Origin: an uncultured Lachnospiraceae bacterium
GTDB taxonomy: Bacteria; Bacillota; Clostridia; Lachnospirales; Lachnospiraceae
Length of the DNA: 64,000 nucleotides
Reading direction: 5' to 3'
Assembly (NCBI GenBank): GCA_910576975.1
Contig: CAJTJY010000014.1
Span: 1-64,000 of the forward strand
Shown here: positions 9,545 to 18,013 of the stretch, piece by piece
Numbering within the stretch: the stretch's first letter is position 1
How the letters are laid out: each line of letters begins with the position of its first letter
Position numbers and translations under genes: made by a program
Notes under the pieces: model-generated
Seen by the model: only the letters and a program-made list of their open reading frames with translations
The model's database searches: none
What the model was told of the DNA's origin: nothing

Positions 9545-10845
9545 AAACTGATTATTGTTTTCGTCCTCAGTATGAATGGTGCCAATGCTTGCCTGCCCGT
9601 TCTGGTCGAAAAAAAGGAAGCCTGTGTATATTCGGCTTCCTTACTAACACCTAATGAATTGATTTCATCAAGTTCCCTATTCAGTTCTGTATCATCTGAT
9701 CTTAGTGGAATCGCATCACTATCTGATGGAGTACCACTTCCTCTGCCTGCATCTTCGCCTGCTCTCTTATCTTCCACATCTCCATTGTCGATGAAGAATC
9801 CTGTGGTTTGTGCTTCTCCAGATACTGCATCTCTAACTGGTCGTACAACTGGTTCGCTTCCTCCTCTACCGCTGACATCTTCTCGTACATCTTCCCGAAT
9901 CTCATCAGCGTCTTGTATCTTGCCGGCTCGTTCTCCTTTAGATACTTCATCGCCATCCTTCCGTACTTGCCCAGCTTCATAAGATCCTCCGTCTCGTCCG
10001 GCATCTCTATCTGCGGATAAAACAGTCCGTCCACTTCCTTGTAAGTCATTTCTTCTAACATATCCAATTCTCCTTTCGCTCTCGATTGCCTTTAAGTTAC
10101 GACTAAATTCTCTAAGAACACTACAGGAGACATCACATACAATGGAACCAAGACGGTAAATTATCTCTTCATCTTTGATATTTACGATCTGACTAAAATC
10201 CTGTTCTTGCACAGATAAGTCAAATCCGCATCTCGTCCCTACAGCATACATGACACTTGCATATACAAGCTGCTCCATGTCCGTTTCCTGCTGTAAGCCA
10301 TTGCGTTTCTTACTTTCTTCCTTTATCACACTACCTGATAGCTGCATTAGCTCGGTCATTCGATCTCCGAACTCTTCTTTTATTATAAGCCAAACATCTG
10401 TTCCTGTAAACTGTTTTAGTATATTTTTTAGAGACTCTCTGTCGCCGTTATCGTACTGCTCAATCTGACCTTCTGATACAAGAAAATCCACATAATCCTT
10501 AAGATTTTCTCCCTCAAGGTCCCATGTCAGCTTAACATTCTTTCCTCCGGTGTCACTGATATCAAAGATATATCTCATGCGTGGATTCAGTGCCCTTGAC
10601 GGGAAGATGGCGCAGCCTTTCGCACCACGCTTTACATATCTTCCCACCTTTTTCCAGGTATCATAATCTGCCATGAGTGTGCTTTTCTCCGGAGGTCTCT
10701 GAGCTGTTACCATAACGATATTGTCAAATTCATAGCGGTATAACTGACCTGCAACCTTTAACACATCCTTCCAGTTCTTTTCTGATCTGGTGATGTTACC
10801 AATCTCAGAATCGTATATCGCTTTGACCTTCATATCAACGCCCAT
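9508..10845 (-). CDS. N-terminal part of the giant methylase-helicase (frame ends after a shift)
   Basis: The 445-residue frame starts at an ATG with GGAGGACAAAGGT before it. Residues 1-~255 form a soluble domain of the LtrC/ArdC-like type seen at the N-terminus of giant ICE proteins (WKKVGRYVKRGAKGCAIFPS). Residues ~260-400 are a low-complexity Arg/Gly/Asp/Glu-rich linker that coincides with the nested TnpV-like gene in another frame. Up to EYTQASFF the reading is sensible; after the T7 run it turns to nonsense and stops at 9508. A -1 shift there joins it to DQNGQASIGTIHTE and on into the frame at 9544. It may be a frameshifted gene, a programmed frameshift, or a homopolymer read error. Confidence 0.75.
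   Translation of the reverse strand: MGVDMKVKAIYDSEIGNITRSEKNWKDVLKVAGQLYRYEFDNIVMVTAQRPPEKSTLMADYDTWKKVGRYVKRGAKGCAIFPSRALNPRMRYIFDISDTGGKNVKLTWDLEGENLKDYVDFLVSEGQIEQYDNGDRESLKNILKQFTGTDVWLIIKEEFGDRMTELMQLSGSVIKEESKKRNGLQQETDMEQLVYASVMYAVGTRCGFDLSVQEQDFSQIVNIKDEEIIYRLGSIVCDVSCSVLREFSRNLKAIESERRIGYVRRNDLQGSGRTVLSADRDAGRDGGSYEAGQVRKDGDEVSKGERAGKIQDADEIREDVREDVSGRGGSEPVVRPVRDAVSGEAQTTGFFIDNGDVEDKRAGEDAGRGSGTPSDSDAIPLRSDDTELNRELDEINSLGVSKEAEYTQASFFSTRTGRQALAPFILRTKTIISLCVSSSRTEKLH
9609..9615 (-). other. A7/T7 homopolymer at the frame break
   Basis: The coding strand reads GCT TCC TTT TTT TCG. Stepping back one base after the second TTT gives TTC GAC CAG AAC and restores the long downstream frame, with no stop between. 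This is the only place needed to fuse the two halves of the giant gene. It could be ribosomal or polymerase slippage, a mutation, or a sequencing error. Confidence 0.6.
9702..10061 (-). CDS. tnpV: TnpV-like transposon-encoded protein, nested in another frame
   Basis: A 119-residue protein lying wholly inside the N-terminal part of the giant gene, same strand, +1 frame. It matches the TnpV family pattern: an N-terminal YKEVDGLFYPQI, then GKYGRMAMKYLKENEPARYKTLMRFGKM, and a C-terminal REQAKMQAEEVVLHQIV helix. The ATG at 10061 has its own site, AAAGGAG with 8-nt spacing, so independent initiation is likely. Function of TnpV is unknown; it is named from clostridial mobilisable transposons. The alternative frame here is low-complexity, which suggests that TnpV carries the constraint and the linker of the giant protein is overprinted. 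The length is normal for the family. Confidence 0.75.
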   Translation of the reverse strand: MLEEMTYKEVDGLFYPQIEMPDETEDLMKLGKYGRMAMKYLKENEPARYKTLMRFGKMYEKMSAVEEEANQLYDQLEMQYLEKHKPQDSSSTMEMWKIREQAKMQAEEVVLHQIVMRFH

Positions 10846-10859
10846 ACCTTTGTCCTCCT

Positions 10860-11228
10860 CTACTTAAACATCTCTGCAAACAATCCCTTAAATAGCTTTA
10901 ACTCATCCTTATCCAGCTCGATTGCAAATTCATTGTCGATTGCCTGTTTTTCGCATTTATCCTTTTTCTTTGCAATCTTACGCACCACACGAAGAAGCAC
11001 ATAGCACTCCTTGGATTTTGCAATGCTCTGTTTAAATGTCAGCTCATCCTCATCGACTGACTTCTGTGTCTGATAGATAATCTCTTTTAACTTATCATTG
11101 ATACCATCTACTTCCTCAAGGGAAATAATAACGGATGCCTTAGCAACACCCGATCTGTCCCACTCCTTATGAAGTTCCTTTACTAAAAACTCCATGTTCT
11201 TAATTACTGTTGTTGAATCACTTTTCAT
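10860..11228 (-). CDS. Small charged ICE protein, unknown
   Basis: A 122-residue soluble, Lys/Glu-rich, mainly helical protein starting at an ATG with GGAGGAAGAACAAG before it. The C-terminal half is a basic-acidic helix (IAKKKDKCEKQ, ELDKDELKLFKGLFAEMF). I do not recognise the family. It overlaps the stop of the DpnD/PcfM-like gene by 4 nt and ends 14 nt before the giant methylase-helicase, so it is coupled to both. An accessory role in DNA processing is suggested only by position. Confidence 0.6.
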   Translation of the reverse strand: MKSDSTTVIKNMEFLVKELHKEWDRSGVAKASVIISLEEVDGINDKLKEIIYQTQKSVDEDELTFKQSIAKSKECYVLLRVVRKIAKKKDKCEKQAIDNEFAIELDKDELKLFKGLFAEMFK

Positions 11229-11443
11229 CTTGTTCTTCCTCCGTTTTCTTTTAATGAAGAAGGGAGCTGACTTTCGCTGATAGGCGCAAAATCAACTCCC
11301 TTCATGTCCTCTGCTCCAAGGACTATCTGCTCTGAATAATACATATCCATTGCCTTATTGATGGCATCATCAAGCGACTCTGCCTTTACTTTCTGTACTC
11401 GTGAAAGCACTTCTTTTATCTCAACATCAAATTCCTGTTCCAT
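11225..11443 (-). CDS. DpnD/PcfM-like small protein
   Basis: A 72-residue protein of the DpnD/PcfM type: it begins with the strand EFDVEIKEVLSRVQKVKAESLDDAINKA, followed by VLGAEDMKGVDFAPI, the characteristic ending of the domain. PcfM is encoded in the conjugation region of plasmid pCF10; no biochemical role is firmly known. The start is an ATG with GGGAGGCGATATCAT upstream. Placed between the unknown 298-residue protein and the giant methylase-helicase, it belongs to the ICE processing operon. Confidence 0.75.
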   Translation of the reverse strand: MEQEFDVEIKEVLSRVQKVKAESLDDAINKAMDMYYSEQIVLGAEDMKGVDFAPISESQLPSSLKENGGRTR

Positions 11444-11470
11444 ATGATATCGCCTCCCGTAAAAATCTCA

Positions 11471-12367
11471 TCACCGGCTCTTTTCTTCCTTTACCTGTCT
11501 TTTCTTAAAGCCCTCATCGTACTTTCCATCTTCCAGCCTGTCGTAAAAACAATCCTCTTCAATCGTTCCGTAATCCTCATACATCTGGTGAAGGAAGTCA
11601 TTCTGCAGCTTCTTTGGTACATCATCATCCTTTGACATATCCTGATAAAAATAGAACTTCTGCTTTAGCTTTGCCCTGTAATCATAGATATCCTCTATCT
11701 TTTCCGGTGTGCCATACTCCCTCTTGTATGCCTTGAAATTCGTAGTTGAGAGTGTGGAACCTAGATAAATGCCATGTTCCCACGATACTCCGATTGTGGT
11801 ATTGTCCTTTGTAGGCTTCTCATTCTTCGGATAACGCTTATACTCTGTCGCTCCAAGTGCGATTGTAAGAGAACCTGACTTCATATCCATCACCACAAGA
11901 TTCCTTGGTGATAATGCTTCAAGCACCATGTAATCATGGTCATTGAAGTTATGAAATGTCTGTCCCCTTTCAAATGATCTGTCCACACTTTCATAATGCA
12001 GATTAAAATCATCCACCCAGCCCTTATCGGTCATTCCAATCTCCTTAAGCTTTGCAACACATTCAGAAGAACTGGCTTCTTTATCAAACCGAAATTCTTT
12101 GGAATCGTTATAAAATCCCTGAAGAAAATGTCCCAGCTGAATATCATCCAGACAGAATCTCGCAGATACAGTTACATTTGCTGCCCTGTAATACTCTGTG
12201 AAGTTATCTGCTTCACCAAGTGTCCTTCCAAGCTGCAACAAATTGTCTGCAAACTCTGACATGTCATCAATTGCTATAAAACTCTTATAATCATCCAGAG
12301 TCATCAGCATATTTGCCTCTGTTCCCCTGTCGTTTTCTGTTACCAGTATCATATCTTTTAAATCCAT
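11471..12367 (-). CDS. ICE-conserved soluble protein, unknown
   Basis: 298 residues, acidic, no membrane segments. The start at 12367 was chosen for its GGAGGTAAGA site; a longer frame to 12409 begins inside a hairpin. The sequence contains YRAANVTVSARFCLDDIQLGHFLQGFYND, which looks like an alpha/beta fold, and a highly charged C-terminus. I do not recognise the domain. It lies between the peptidoglycan hydrolase and the DpnD/PcfM gene, so it probably assists transfer or DNA entry. Confidence 0.65.
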   Translation of the reverse strand: MDLKDMILVTENDRGTEANMLMTLDDYKSFIAIDDMSEFADNLLQLGRTLGEADNFTEYYRAANVTVSARFCLDDIQLGHFLQGFYNDSKEFRFDKEASSSECVAKLKEIGMTDKGWVDDFNLHYESVDRSFERGQTFHNFNDHDYMVLEALSPRNLVVMDMKSGSLTIALGATEYKRYPKNEKPTKDNTTIGVSWEHGIYLGSTLSTTNFKAYKREYGTPEKIEDIYDYRAKLKQKFYFYQDMSKDDDVPKKLQNDFLHQMYEDYGTIEEDCFYDRLEDGKYDEGFKKRQVKEEKSR

Positions 12368-12375
12368 TCTTACCT

Positions 12376-12403
12376 CCAGTCTCAGAGAGAGACTATGCCC
12401 TCT
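12376..12403 (-). other. Hairpin before the 298-residue gene
   Basis: GCAGAGAG and CTCTCT form a stem just upstream of the ribosome site at 12367. There is no T-run. It fits the recurring pattern of hairpins before ICE genes. Confidence 0.35.
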
Positions 12404-12417
12404 CTGCAAATTTCCTG

Positions 12418-14385
12418 TTATGGTCTTCCTATCACAACAATCTTTCCTGTGCTTGCCACATCCCTGTAGACCACACCAAGACTTTCATTAAGTGCCTCTA
12501 CCACCTTGCCATTTCCGACATATACTGCCACATGGCTGATGTTCTTATATCTTCCGTTGCTTGTAAAACTATAAAAGATAAGGTCTCCCGGCTGTAACTC
12601 ATCAAAGGAGACTGTCTTTCCGGCTTCATCCAGTCCCTGTGCCTCAGCTGCCGCTGTGGTTGCACCGCCGTAACTAATATCCACACCTGCATCTTTCCAT
12701 GAATAATAGGCTAAGGAACTGCAGTCATAATAGTTACCGCTGTCTCTTAGATCCTGACTATAAGGGAAGCCAACTCTGTGAAGTGCATAGGAGCAGACTG
12801 TTTTCTGCCTGCTGTCTGTAATTTCGTTTAGGATGGCATTGATTTCATCCTCAGTCATGGAGCTTACTCCCGGACTTCCGCCTCCACCGCCACTTCCGCT
12901 TCCGGCATATCCAAGCTGTCCCATAAACTCTGGACTCATGATCTGCTCAAGCATTTCCACCTGATTAGAATTAAATCCATAGACAGAAATCATATCCCTG
13001 TACGATTTTAGTGTGACATTCACATACAGAACCGATTTTGTGACAGTAGTTACATTGCCGTCTGCATCCGTTTCTTCCACATCCTTTGTTCCAGTACTTG
13101 TGGTGTATGAACACATATCATTTACAACTGCCTGCAGCCAGCCTTTTGAAGTATCATTCATGACTGTTGCAGTATCTCCGACACCATGCTTGACCATATA
13201 GACTGCCATGATGTCATAGTAATTGCTTGGGTTTTCTTCCATACCTTCATAATCCACATATACAAGCTCTCCAAGGTCATATCCGGTATGCTCATTCACT
13301 TTCGTATTCACATCCCGGTTAAACTCCTGCACATAGGCACTCGTTACAGTCTGTACTGTATCTCCTGATTCAAGTGGTGGCAGGAATAAAGCAAATGGAG
13401 AATTGTAAAGGATTGCTATCACCGCTATAACCGGAACCGCAATCATGGCAACTACAAGAACAAGTAACAACAGCACCAATCCAATAATCGGTGCAGCTGC
13501 CTTTACCCAGGTAATCGCTTTTCGCACAATCAGATCCTTTACCAGCTTTGCCACGCTATCTGTCTGATTCTCCTGTGCTTTCATCTTATCCAGAAAGAAC
13601 TTAATCTTCCTGCTCCGGTTGGTCATCTTTTCATCCTTGACCTCTATGGACACACCTGCAGCATATCCGGCTGCCATGCCGATTGCAGTACCAACTCCCG
13701 GTGCAACCGCTGTTCCTGCCGCTGTAGCAGCTGCCTTTGTAACAGTTTTTGTTGCAACCTTGGCAGTTGTCTTGGCGGTTTCTTTTGCCGTCTCTTTAGC
13801 TACAGTCTTGGCAGTATCTTTGGCAGCTTTCTTTGCTGTTTTTTTTGCCAGCTTCTTTCCTGCCTCTACCTTCTTGATACGCTTCTTTGCCTCGGCTGCC
13901 GTCTTTTTCCTGAAAAGTGCTGCACCCTTAGAAGCAGTTCCGGTAACAGGTCGGCTAGCTTCATATGCAAGATATGCTGCCTGTGATACCTCCTGCCCGC
14001 CTTCCACCTGCTCTGTTACAGCCCCGGCTGCAAGTGCACCGGTTCTTCCTGCTATGTGAAGATTCGTATTCTTGGTCTTGATGGAAGTTCCTGACTCTCT
14101 GATGTTACGCTTAAACTTAGAAAGACCTTTATCCTTAGCCTCCGACTGATGAATGCTACTCTTTCTATAAGTACTCTTTCCACCAGCACTTTTCTGAAGC
14201 ATTAATTTTGCAGATGCTTTTTTATCCATTTCATTGGCTTTAGCATCATGCACTTTCGGACCTCTCTCTACTGTATAGATGTTGCTGCCTTTAATCTTGG
14301 CTCCCTTTGGCTCGTGGGCATGAATCTTGGCTTTCTCCTTGGTGTGAATGACCATTGGCTTATCATCCACTTTCTTTATCTTCAA
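12418..14385 (-). CDS. Conjugal NlpC/P60 peptidoglycan hydrolase (CD1108-like)
   Basis: A membrane-anchored cell-wall hydrolase that opens peptidoglycan for the mating channel. The first ~260 residues are basic and Ala/Lys-rich (repeats such as TAKTVAKETAKETAK). A long transmembrane segment follows at ~residue 303 (IIGLVLLLLVLVVAMIAVPV), then an extracytoplasmic region with a Gly-rich linker. The C-terminal NlpC/P60 domain has the catalytic Cys in YYDCSSLAYYSW (~555) and His in ISHVAVYVG (~616). I chose the TTG at 14385 (GGTGAGAACA before it), giving MKIKKVDDKPMVIHTKEK, over the ATG at 14418, which lacks a site. VirB4 is upstream in the same direction. A terminator-like hairpin precedes the gene. 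Confidence 0.85.
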   Translation of the reverse strand: MKIKKVDDKPMVIHTKEKAKIHAHEPKGAKIKGSNIYTVERGPKVHDAKANEMDKKASAKLMLQKSAGGKSTYRKSSIHQSEAKDKGLSKFKRNIRESGTSIKTKNTNLHIAGRTGALAAGAVTEQVEGGQEVSQAAYLAYEASRPVTGTASKGAALFRKKTAAEAKKRIKKVEAGKKLAKKTAKKAAKDTAKTVAKETAKETAKTTAKVATKTVTKAAATAAGTAVAPGVGTAIGMAAGYAAGVSIEVKDEKMTNRSRKIKFFLDKMKAQENQTDSVAKLVKDLIVRKAITWVKAAAPIIGLVLLLLVLVVAMIAVPVIAVIAILYNSPFALFLPPLESGDTVQTVTSAYVQEFNRDVNTKVNEHTGYDLGELVYVDYEGMEENPSNYYDIMAVYMVKHGVGDTATVMNDTSKGWLQAVVNDMCSYTTSTGTKDVEETDADGNVTTVTKSVLYVNVTLKSYRDMISVYGFNSNQVEMLEQIMSPEFMGQLGYAGSGSGGGGGSPGVSSMTEDEINAILNEITDSRQKTVCSYALHRVGFPYSQDLRDSGNYYDCSSLAYYSWKDAGVDISYGGATTAAAEAQGLDEAGKTVSFDELQPGDLIFYSFTSNGRYKNISHVAVYVGNGKVVEALNESLGVVYRDVASTGKIVVIGRP

Positions 14386-14425
14386 TGTTCTCACCTTCTT
14401 TCTACATCCATCATCCAAAAATGGG

Positions 14426-14463
14426 TAAAAAATTAGCCATCTGGATTATTAGTCCAAATGGCT
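14426..14463 (-). terminator. Rho-independent terminator/attenuator before NlpC/P60 gene
   Basis: AGCCATTTGGA and TCCAGATGGCT pair around CTAATAA, followed by AATTTTTT on the minus strand. It ends the cargo gene transcript only ~40 nt before the NlpC/P60 start. Confidence 0.75.
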
Positions 14464-14500
14464 TATGTATTACATTTCCTATTCGTATATATATTTATCA

Positions 14501-15238
14501 TCATTGCTTGTTCTTTAGCCAAGAATCTAACATCTCAAGGTTATTTCTCGCAATCATATTATTCTCTAATAAAGCATATTCTTCAATCACAGACAAATCG
14601 TATCCTCTATACAACTTACTTCTAGCAATCAAATACTGATAGTCAGTCAAATCATAAAACACATCACCATTTATATCTTTCCCCGGACATATTTGACATT
14701 TATCCATATTAATATTTATATTATCTTGAACACACAATGATTCCTGTCCAAATCTAAAGCAGCTTTTTACCATAAGATTCTCTATTTCTTGTCTATCTAT
14801 TATCAATTTATATGGCTGTGGTTGATCTATACGATACTTATTAAACTTTTCCTTGTTTTCTTTAGAAGATAGCTTATCTGGATGTTGTTCATAATATTGT
14901 ATTATCTCTTCTGGAGTTATTTCTCTATTAACTACTATTTGCGTTGCTTTATAGTGTGTATTACCTCCAATCACTTTACTATCAAGGGTATTGATTTCAA
15001 ACAATCTCATATCAACACTTACATTTCTATACTTGTTTTCAGTAAGATAATCCATCCATTCTAAAACTGCTTCAATAGTACCACAAAAGCTATACCCATT
15101 CTCTGAAAATGCCATCCCATCATCAACATTTACTATCTGTTTCGGTACTCCAACCTCGAAGATATCCCCATCGCCACCTCCATTAGATTTGGCTCTCAAA
15201 ATCCCTTTGCGTAATTCTATACCTTTGTATCCAACCAT
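14501..15238 (-). CDS. AT-rich cargo protein, possibly DUF7666-like
   Basis: A 245-residue soluble protein, clearly richer in AT codons than its neighbours (runs of AAT, ATA, TTA). The first ~110 residues read YKGIELRKGILRAKS...NGYSFCGTIEAVLEWMDY, resembling the DUF7666-type fold in which a GYSFC/GFHFC segment recurs. The C-terminal half has CQICPGKDINGDVF, a Cys pair, and a charged helix. It interrupts the VirB4-NlpC/P60 gene order usual in Tn1549-like ICEs and is flanked by hairpins, so I read it as an inserted cargo gene. Function unknown. Confidence 0.7.
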   Translation of the reverse strand: MVGYKGIELRKGILRAKSNGGGDGDIFEVGVPKQIVNVDDGMAFSENGYSFCGTIEAVLEWMDYLTENKYRNVSVDMRLFEINTLDSKVIGGNTHYKATQIVVNREITPEEIIQYYEQHPDKLSSKENKEKFNKYRIDQPQPYKLIIDRQEIENLMVKSCFRFGQESLCVQDNININMDKCQICPGKDINGDVFYDLTDYQYLIARSKLYRGYDLSVIEEYALLENNMIARNNLEMLDSWLKNKQ

Positions 15239-15265
15239 ATTATTACTCCTTCAAATAATTACTTT

Positions 15266-15306
15266 AAAATAACATATAGGTGTGCAGAGCATCAGCCCTG
15301 CATACC
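15266..15306 (-). other. Hairpin before the cargo gene
   Basis: AGGTATGCAGGGC and GCTCTGCACACCT pair around TGAT on the minus strand, after the VirB4 stop. Only a weak T-rich tail follows, so it may be a terminator or an attenuator. Confidence 0.5.
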
Positions 15307-15365
15307 TTTAAATTATACAGTAACATACAGTAAATTTCTATTTCATTTCAATCTGTATAATAGAT

Positions 15366-17744
15366 TTACTCTATATACTTTTTCATTTTTGCCTTCTGCT
15401 CTGCAATCTTTTCATGGATATTTGTGTTGTACAGCTTATACAAATCTGTATCCTTACTGATCTGATTATCAAAAGGAATCACCACTGAACCACACTTGAT
15501 AAGTCCCATTCCCGATGCAGTATTGGTTACGAATCTAAGCTGTGCTTCTGATACTCCGATAACCTCTGCCATCTTGGAACTATCCGTATTAGCCTGCTTT
15601 AAAAGTGCTACAAACTCTGAGTTTGCAAGCATTGTTGTGGCTGTATAGTTCTGCAACAGATCCACGACATTCTGGGTAATACCAGTACAAAGACCTCCCT
15701 GCTTCCTGACTTTTTTCCAAAGCTGCTGCAAGTATTTTGCAGAATACTCGGAATTAAGCAGGACATGGAACTCATCAATATAAAGCCATGTTGCCTTGCC
15801 TCTCTTTCCATTCTCCACGATTCTGTTCTGAATAGATTCCATCATGACAAGCATTGTGATAGGACTAAGTTCTGTACCTAAATCCCTGATACCATATACT
15901 GTAAATCTGTTATCTACATCCACATTTGTCTGGTGATTGAAAATATTAAGTGAACCATTCACAAAAAGTTCCAACGATAACGCAATATCCTTTGCTTCCT
16001 CCTCCGGCTGTTCCATCAGAATATCATAAAAGTCACTCATAACAGGAATATACTTCTCTTTGCTTCTTGCAATGTCGATATACAGCTTTCTTACACATCG
16101 GTCTATGATAGACTTCTGACGTGAATTAAGGCTATCTCCAATACACTGCTCACAAAGACCCAGCATAAACTCGCCCTTTTCCCTTACCATTCCCTTGGAA
16201 TCATTCGGATCAAGGCTCCATACATCCATCTCCAGCGGATTTACATAGTTGTCCGTATAAGTAGACATATTTACTACAGTTCCGCCATAGGTTTCCGCAA
16301 TGTCAAAATATTCGTTCATCGGATCAATGACAATAATCTCATCATCACCCGACAAAAATACACTTCCCATTTCCATCTTACAGAAGAATGATTTACCTGA
16401 ACCGGGTACTCCGAAAACAAATCCATTTCCATTAATCAGTTTCTTACGATTTCCGATATTCACATTCTTGCTGATCTGGTTAATGCCATAATAATTACCT
16501 GTGCTGTCATTAAGCTCCTGCACATTAAATGGCATAAGCACAGCAAGCGACTGTGTAAGAAGTGTTCGCATTGTCTCCACCTGCCTTACACCAATCGGAA
16601 GTGCTGTGTTAAGTGCTTCTCTCTGCTTCAAGTAGTGAGTATCAATCGTGCAGCTGTTACGCTTTCCGATAGTCTCTACTGTCTCGCATACACTCTCAAG
16701 CTCTTTCTTGCTCTCCGCCATAAGGATAATCGTTACTCCAACAAAGAAAAGGCACTGGTCATTCTCACGGACATCATCCATGATAGCTTCAATCTCCTTT
16801 TTCTCCGTCCTCTTGGCATATGAGATTTCCGTAGAAAAATCATTGTTCTTATTACGGACTCTCTGCTGCTTGATAATATCCGATTCAATACCAAGGTATT
16901 TCTTCTGAAGTACCTTGGTCGTCAAATCCTTTGGCACAGGCACAACATCTATACTTGTGATTGAGTGTACCGGAAGTGAAGTAATCTCATTGATGAATCT
17001 GTCGGATAAACTGCTGGGATATTTCTTGATGAAAAGCGCCCTGCAGTACTTGCTTTCATCCTCGAAATGGTCTGGAAAATACTTAACCATTCCATTACAC
17101 AAATCATTTCTGAAATCTGCTCCAACTTTCTTTGCTTTCTTAATATCAAAATCAAAGCTGCCCTCATCACCAAGATGGTAATAATCATAGAGCACCTTTA
17201 ATCTCTCATTGCCATTAAGCGGTATAATCTCCGCACCAAGCTCAATGAAAGCCTTATGAATCGTAGCTTCCAGTGTGGCAAACTGTGCCTTTGCCTCCTC
17301 AAAGTTCTTTCTCTCAATTGTGATTGTCAGGTATCTCTCCTGTTCAATCCCCTGTCTGCCCTCAATAATCTTCTCCTCGATAATGTCATTGTAGATTCTA
17401 CGGTAATTATTGAAGCCATCCTCTCTTTCTGTGATAAGAACCTTACCACGGAGATCATCCATGTTTTTGTTCTTATTATTGATCGTAATCTTATAATTAC
17501 AGTCCAGCGAATTTAAGAACTTACAATATCTCTCGAAAATACCAATCTGCTCATCCTCGGTTGCTGTCGTGTAATTGATGTCCTGAAAGCGGTAGCATTT
17601 GGAATACTTATTTTTGCTTACTTCAAAAATGCCGTTTTCAGCCACCGCCATAATCTCTATGGTTTCCTGAATGGATTTAGGTGTCTTATACAAAGGCTCG
17701 CTCGCCTTTTTCAGTAACTTAAATCCGTCTGTAAATAAACCCAT
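15366..17744 (-). CDS. virB4: VirB4-family conjugation ATPase
   Basis: The ATPase that powers assembly and transfer by the type IV secretion channel at the cytoplasmic membrane. 792 residues, normal for the family. The N-terminal ~370 residues carry the family-specific region; Walker A is VFGVPGSGKSFFCK (~residue 448), Walker B WLYIDEFHVLL (~655), followed by QLWKKVRKQGGLCTGITQN. Together with PrgI and a VirD4 protein in the same operon the call is firm. The start ATG at 17744 has GCGAGGTTAGAGAC upstream. A GC-rich hairpin lies just before it. Confidence 0.95.
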   Translation of the reverse strand: MGLFTDGFKLLKKASEPLYKTPKSIQETIEIMAVAENGIFEVSKNKYSKCYRFQDINYTTATEDEQIGIFERYCKFLNSLDCNYKITINNKNKNMDDLRGKVLITEREDGFNNYRRIYNDIIEEKIIEGRQGIEQERYLTITIERKNFEEAKAQFATLEATIHKAFIELGAEIIPLNGNERLKVLYDYYHLGDEGSFDFDIKKAKKVGADFRNDLCNGMVKYFPDHFEDESKYCRALFIKKYPSSLSDRFINEITSLPVHSITSIDVVPVPKDLTTKVLQKKYLGIESDIIKQQRVRNKNNDFSTEISYAKRTEKKEIEAIMDDVRENDQCLFFVGVTIILMAESKKELESVCETVETIGKRNSCTIDTHYLKQREALNTALPIGVRQVETMRTLLTQSLAVLMPFNVQELNDSTGNYYGINQISKNVNIGNRKKLINGNGFVFGVPGSGKSFFCKMEMGSVFLSGDDEIIVIDPMNEYFDIAETYGGTVVNMSTYTDNYVNPLEMDVWSLDPNDSKGMVREKGEFMLGLCEQCIGDSLNSRQKSIIDRCVRKLYIDIARSKEKYIPVMSDFYDILMEQPEEEAKDIALSLELFVNGSLNIFNHQTNVDVDNRFTVYGIRDLGTELSPITMLVMMESIQNRIVENGKRGKATWLYIDEFHVLLNSEYSAKYLQQLWKKVRKQGGLCTGITQNVVDLLQNYTATTMLANSEFVALLKQANTDSSKMAEVIGVSEAQLRFVTNTASGMGLIKCGSVVIPFDNQISKDTDLYKLYNTNIHEKIAEQKAKMKKYIE

Positions 17745-17767
17745 GTCTCTAACCTCGCTTTCTTATA

Positions 17768-17800
17768 ATGAAAGCCCGCCGGGAACTTCACCCTGCGGGC
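17768..17800 (-). other. Hairpin before virB4
   Basis: GCCCGC and GCGGGC enclose a loop with a second GGG/CCC pairing, followed by TTTCATTAT on the minus strand. It sits between the 30-residue gene and virB4 and shares GGAACACAGCCCG-like sequence with the leader of the 36.8 kb lipoprotein gene. Confidence 0.5.
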
Positions 17801-17836
17801 TGTGTTCCCGACCTTGCGGTCAGATACTATTCGTTT

Positions 17837-17929
17837 CTAATGCATTGCCTTATATGCTGCAATGCCTGCTACTGCCGCCACAATGACTGCGACAAGTCCA
17901 AGCAGCATGTTTCTCGTCTTTTTCTTCAT
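17837..17929 (-). CDS. 30-residue membrane peptide
   Basis: A short reading frame with a near-consensus ribosome site, AGGAGGAG, 9 nt before its ATG. It encodes a basic start (MKKKTRN) and a single hydrophobic helix (MLLGLVAVIVAAVAGIAAYKA). It lies between prgI and virB4 and in the same frame as prgI, just after its stop. The strong site and membrane helix make a real small channel-associated protein likely. No family is known to me. Confidence 0.55.
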   Translation of the reverse strand: MKKKTRNMLLGLVAVIVAAVAGIAAYKAMH

Positions 17930-18013
17930 TGCTTCAAACTCCTCCTGCTTCTTTACAGCCGAATCAGCTGTTACAGTCTCCGGTTCAGCCTTTCTGCCTT
18001 TCTTCTTTACCTG

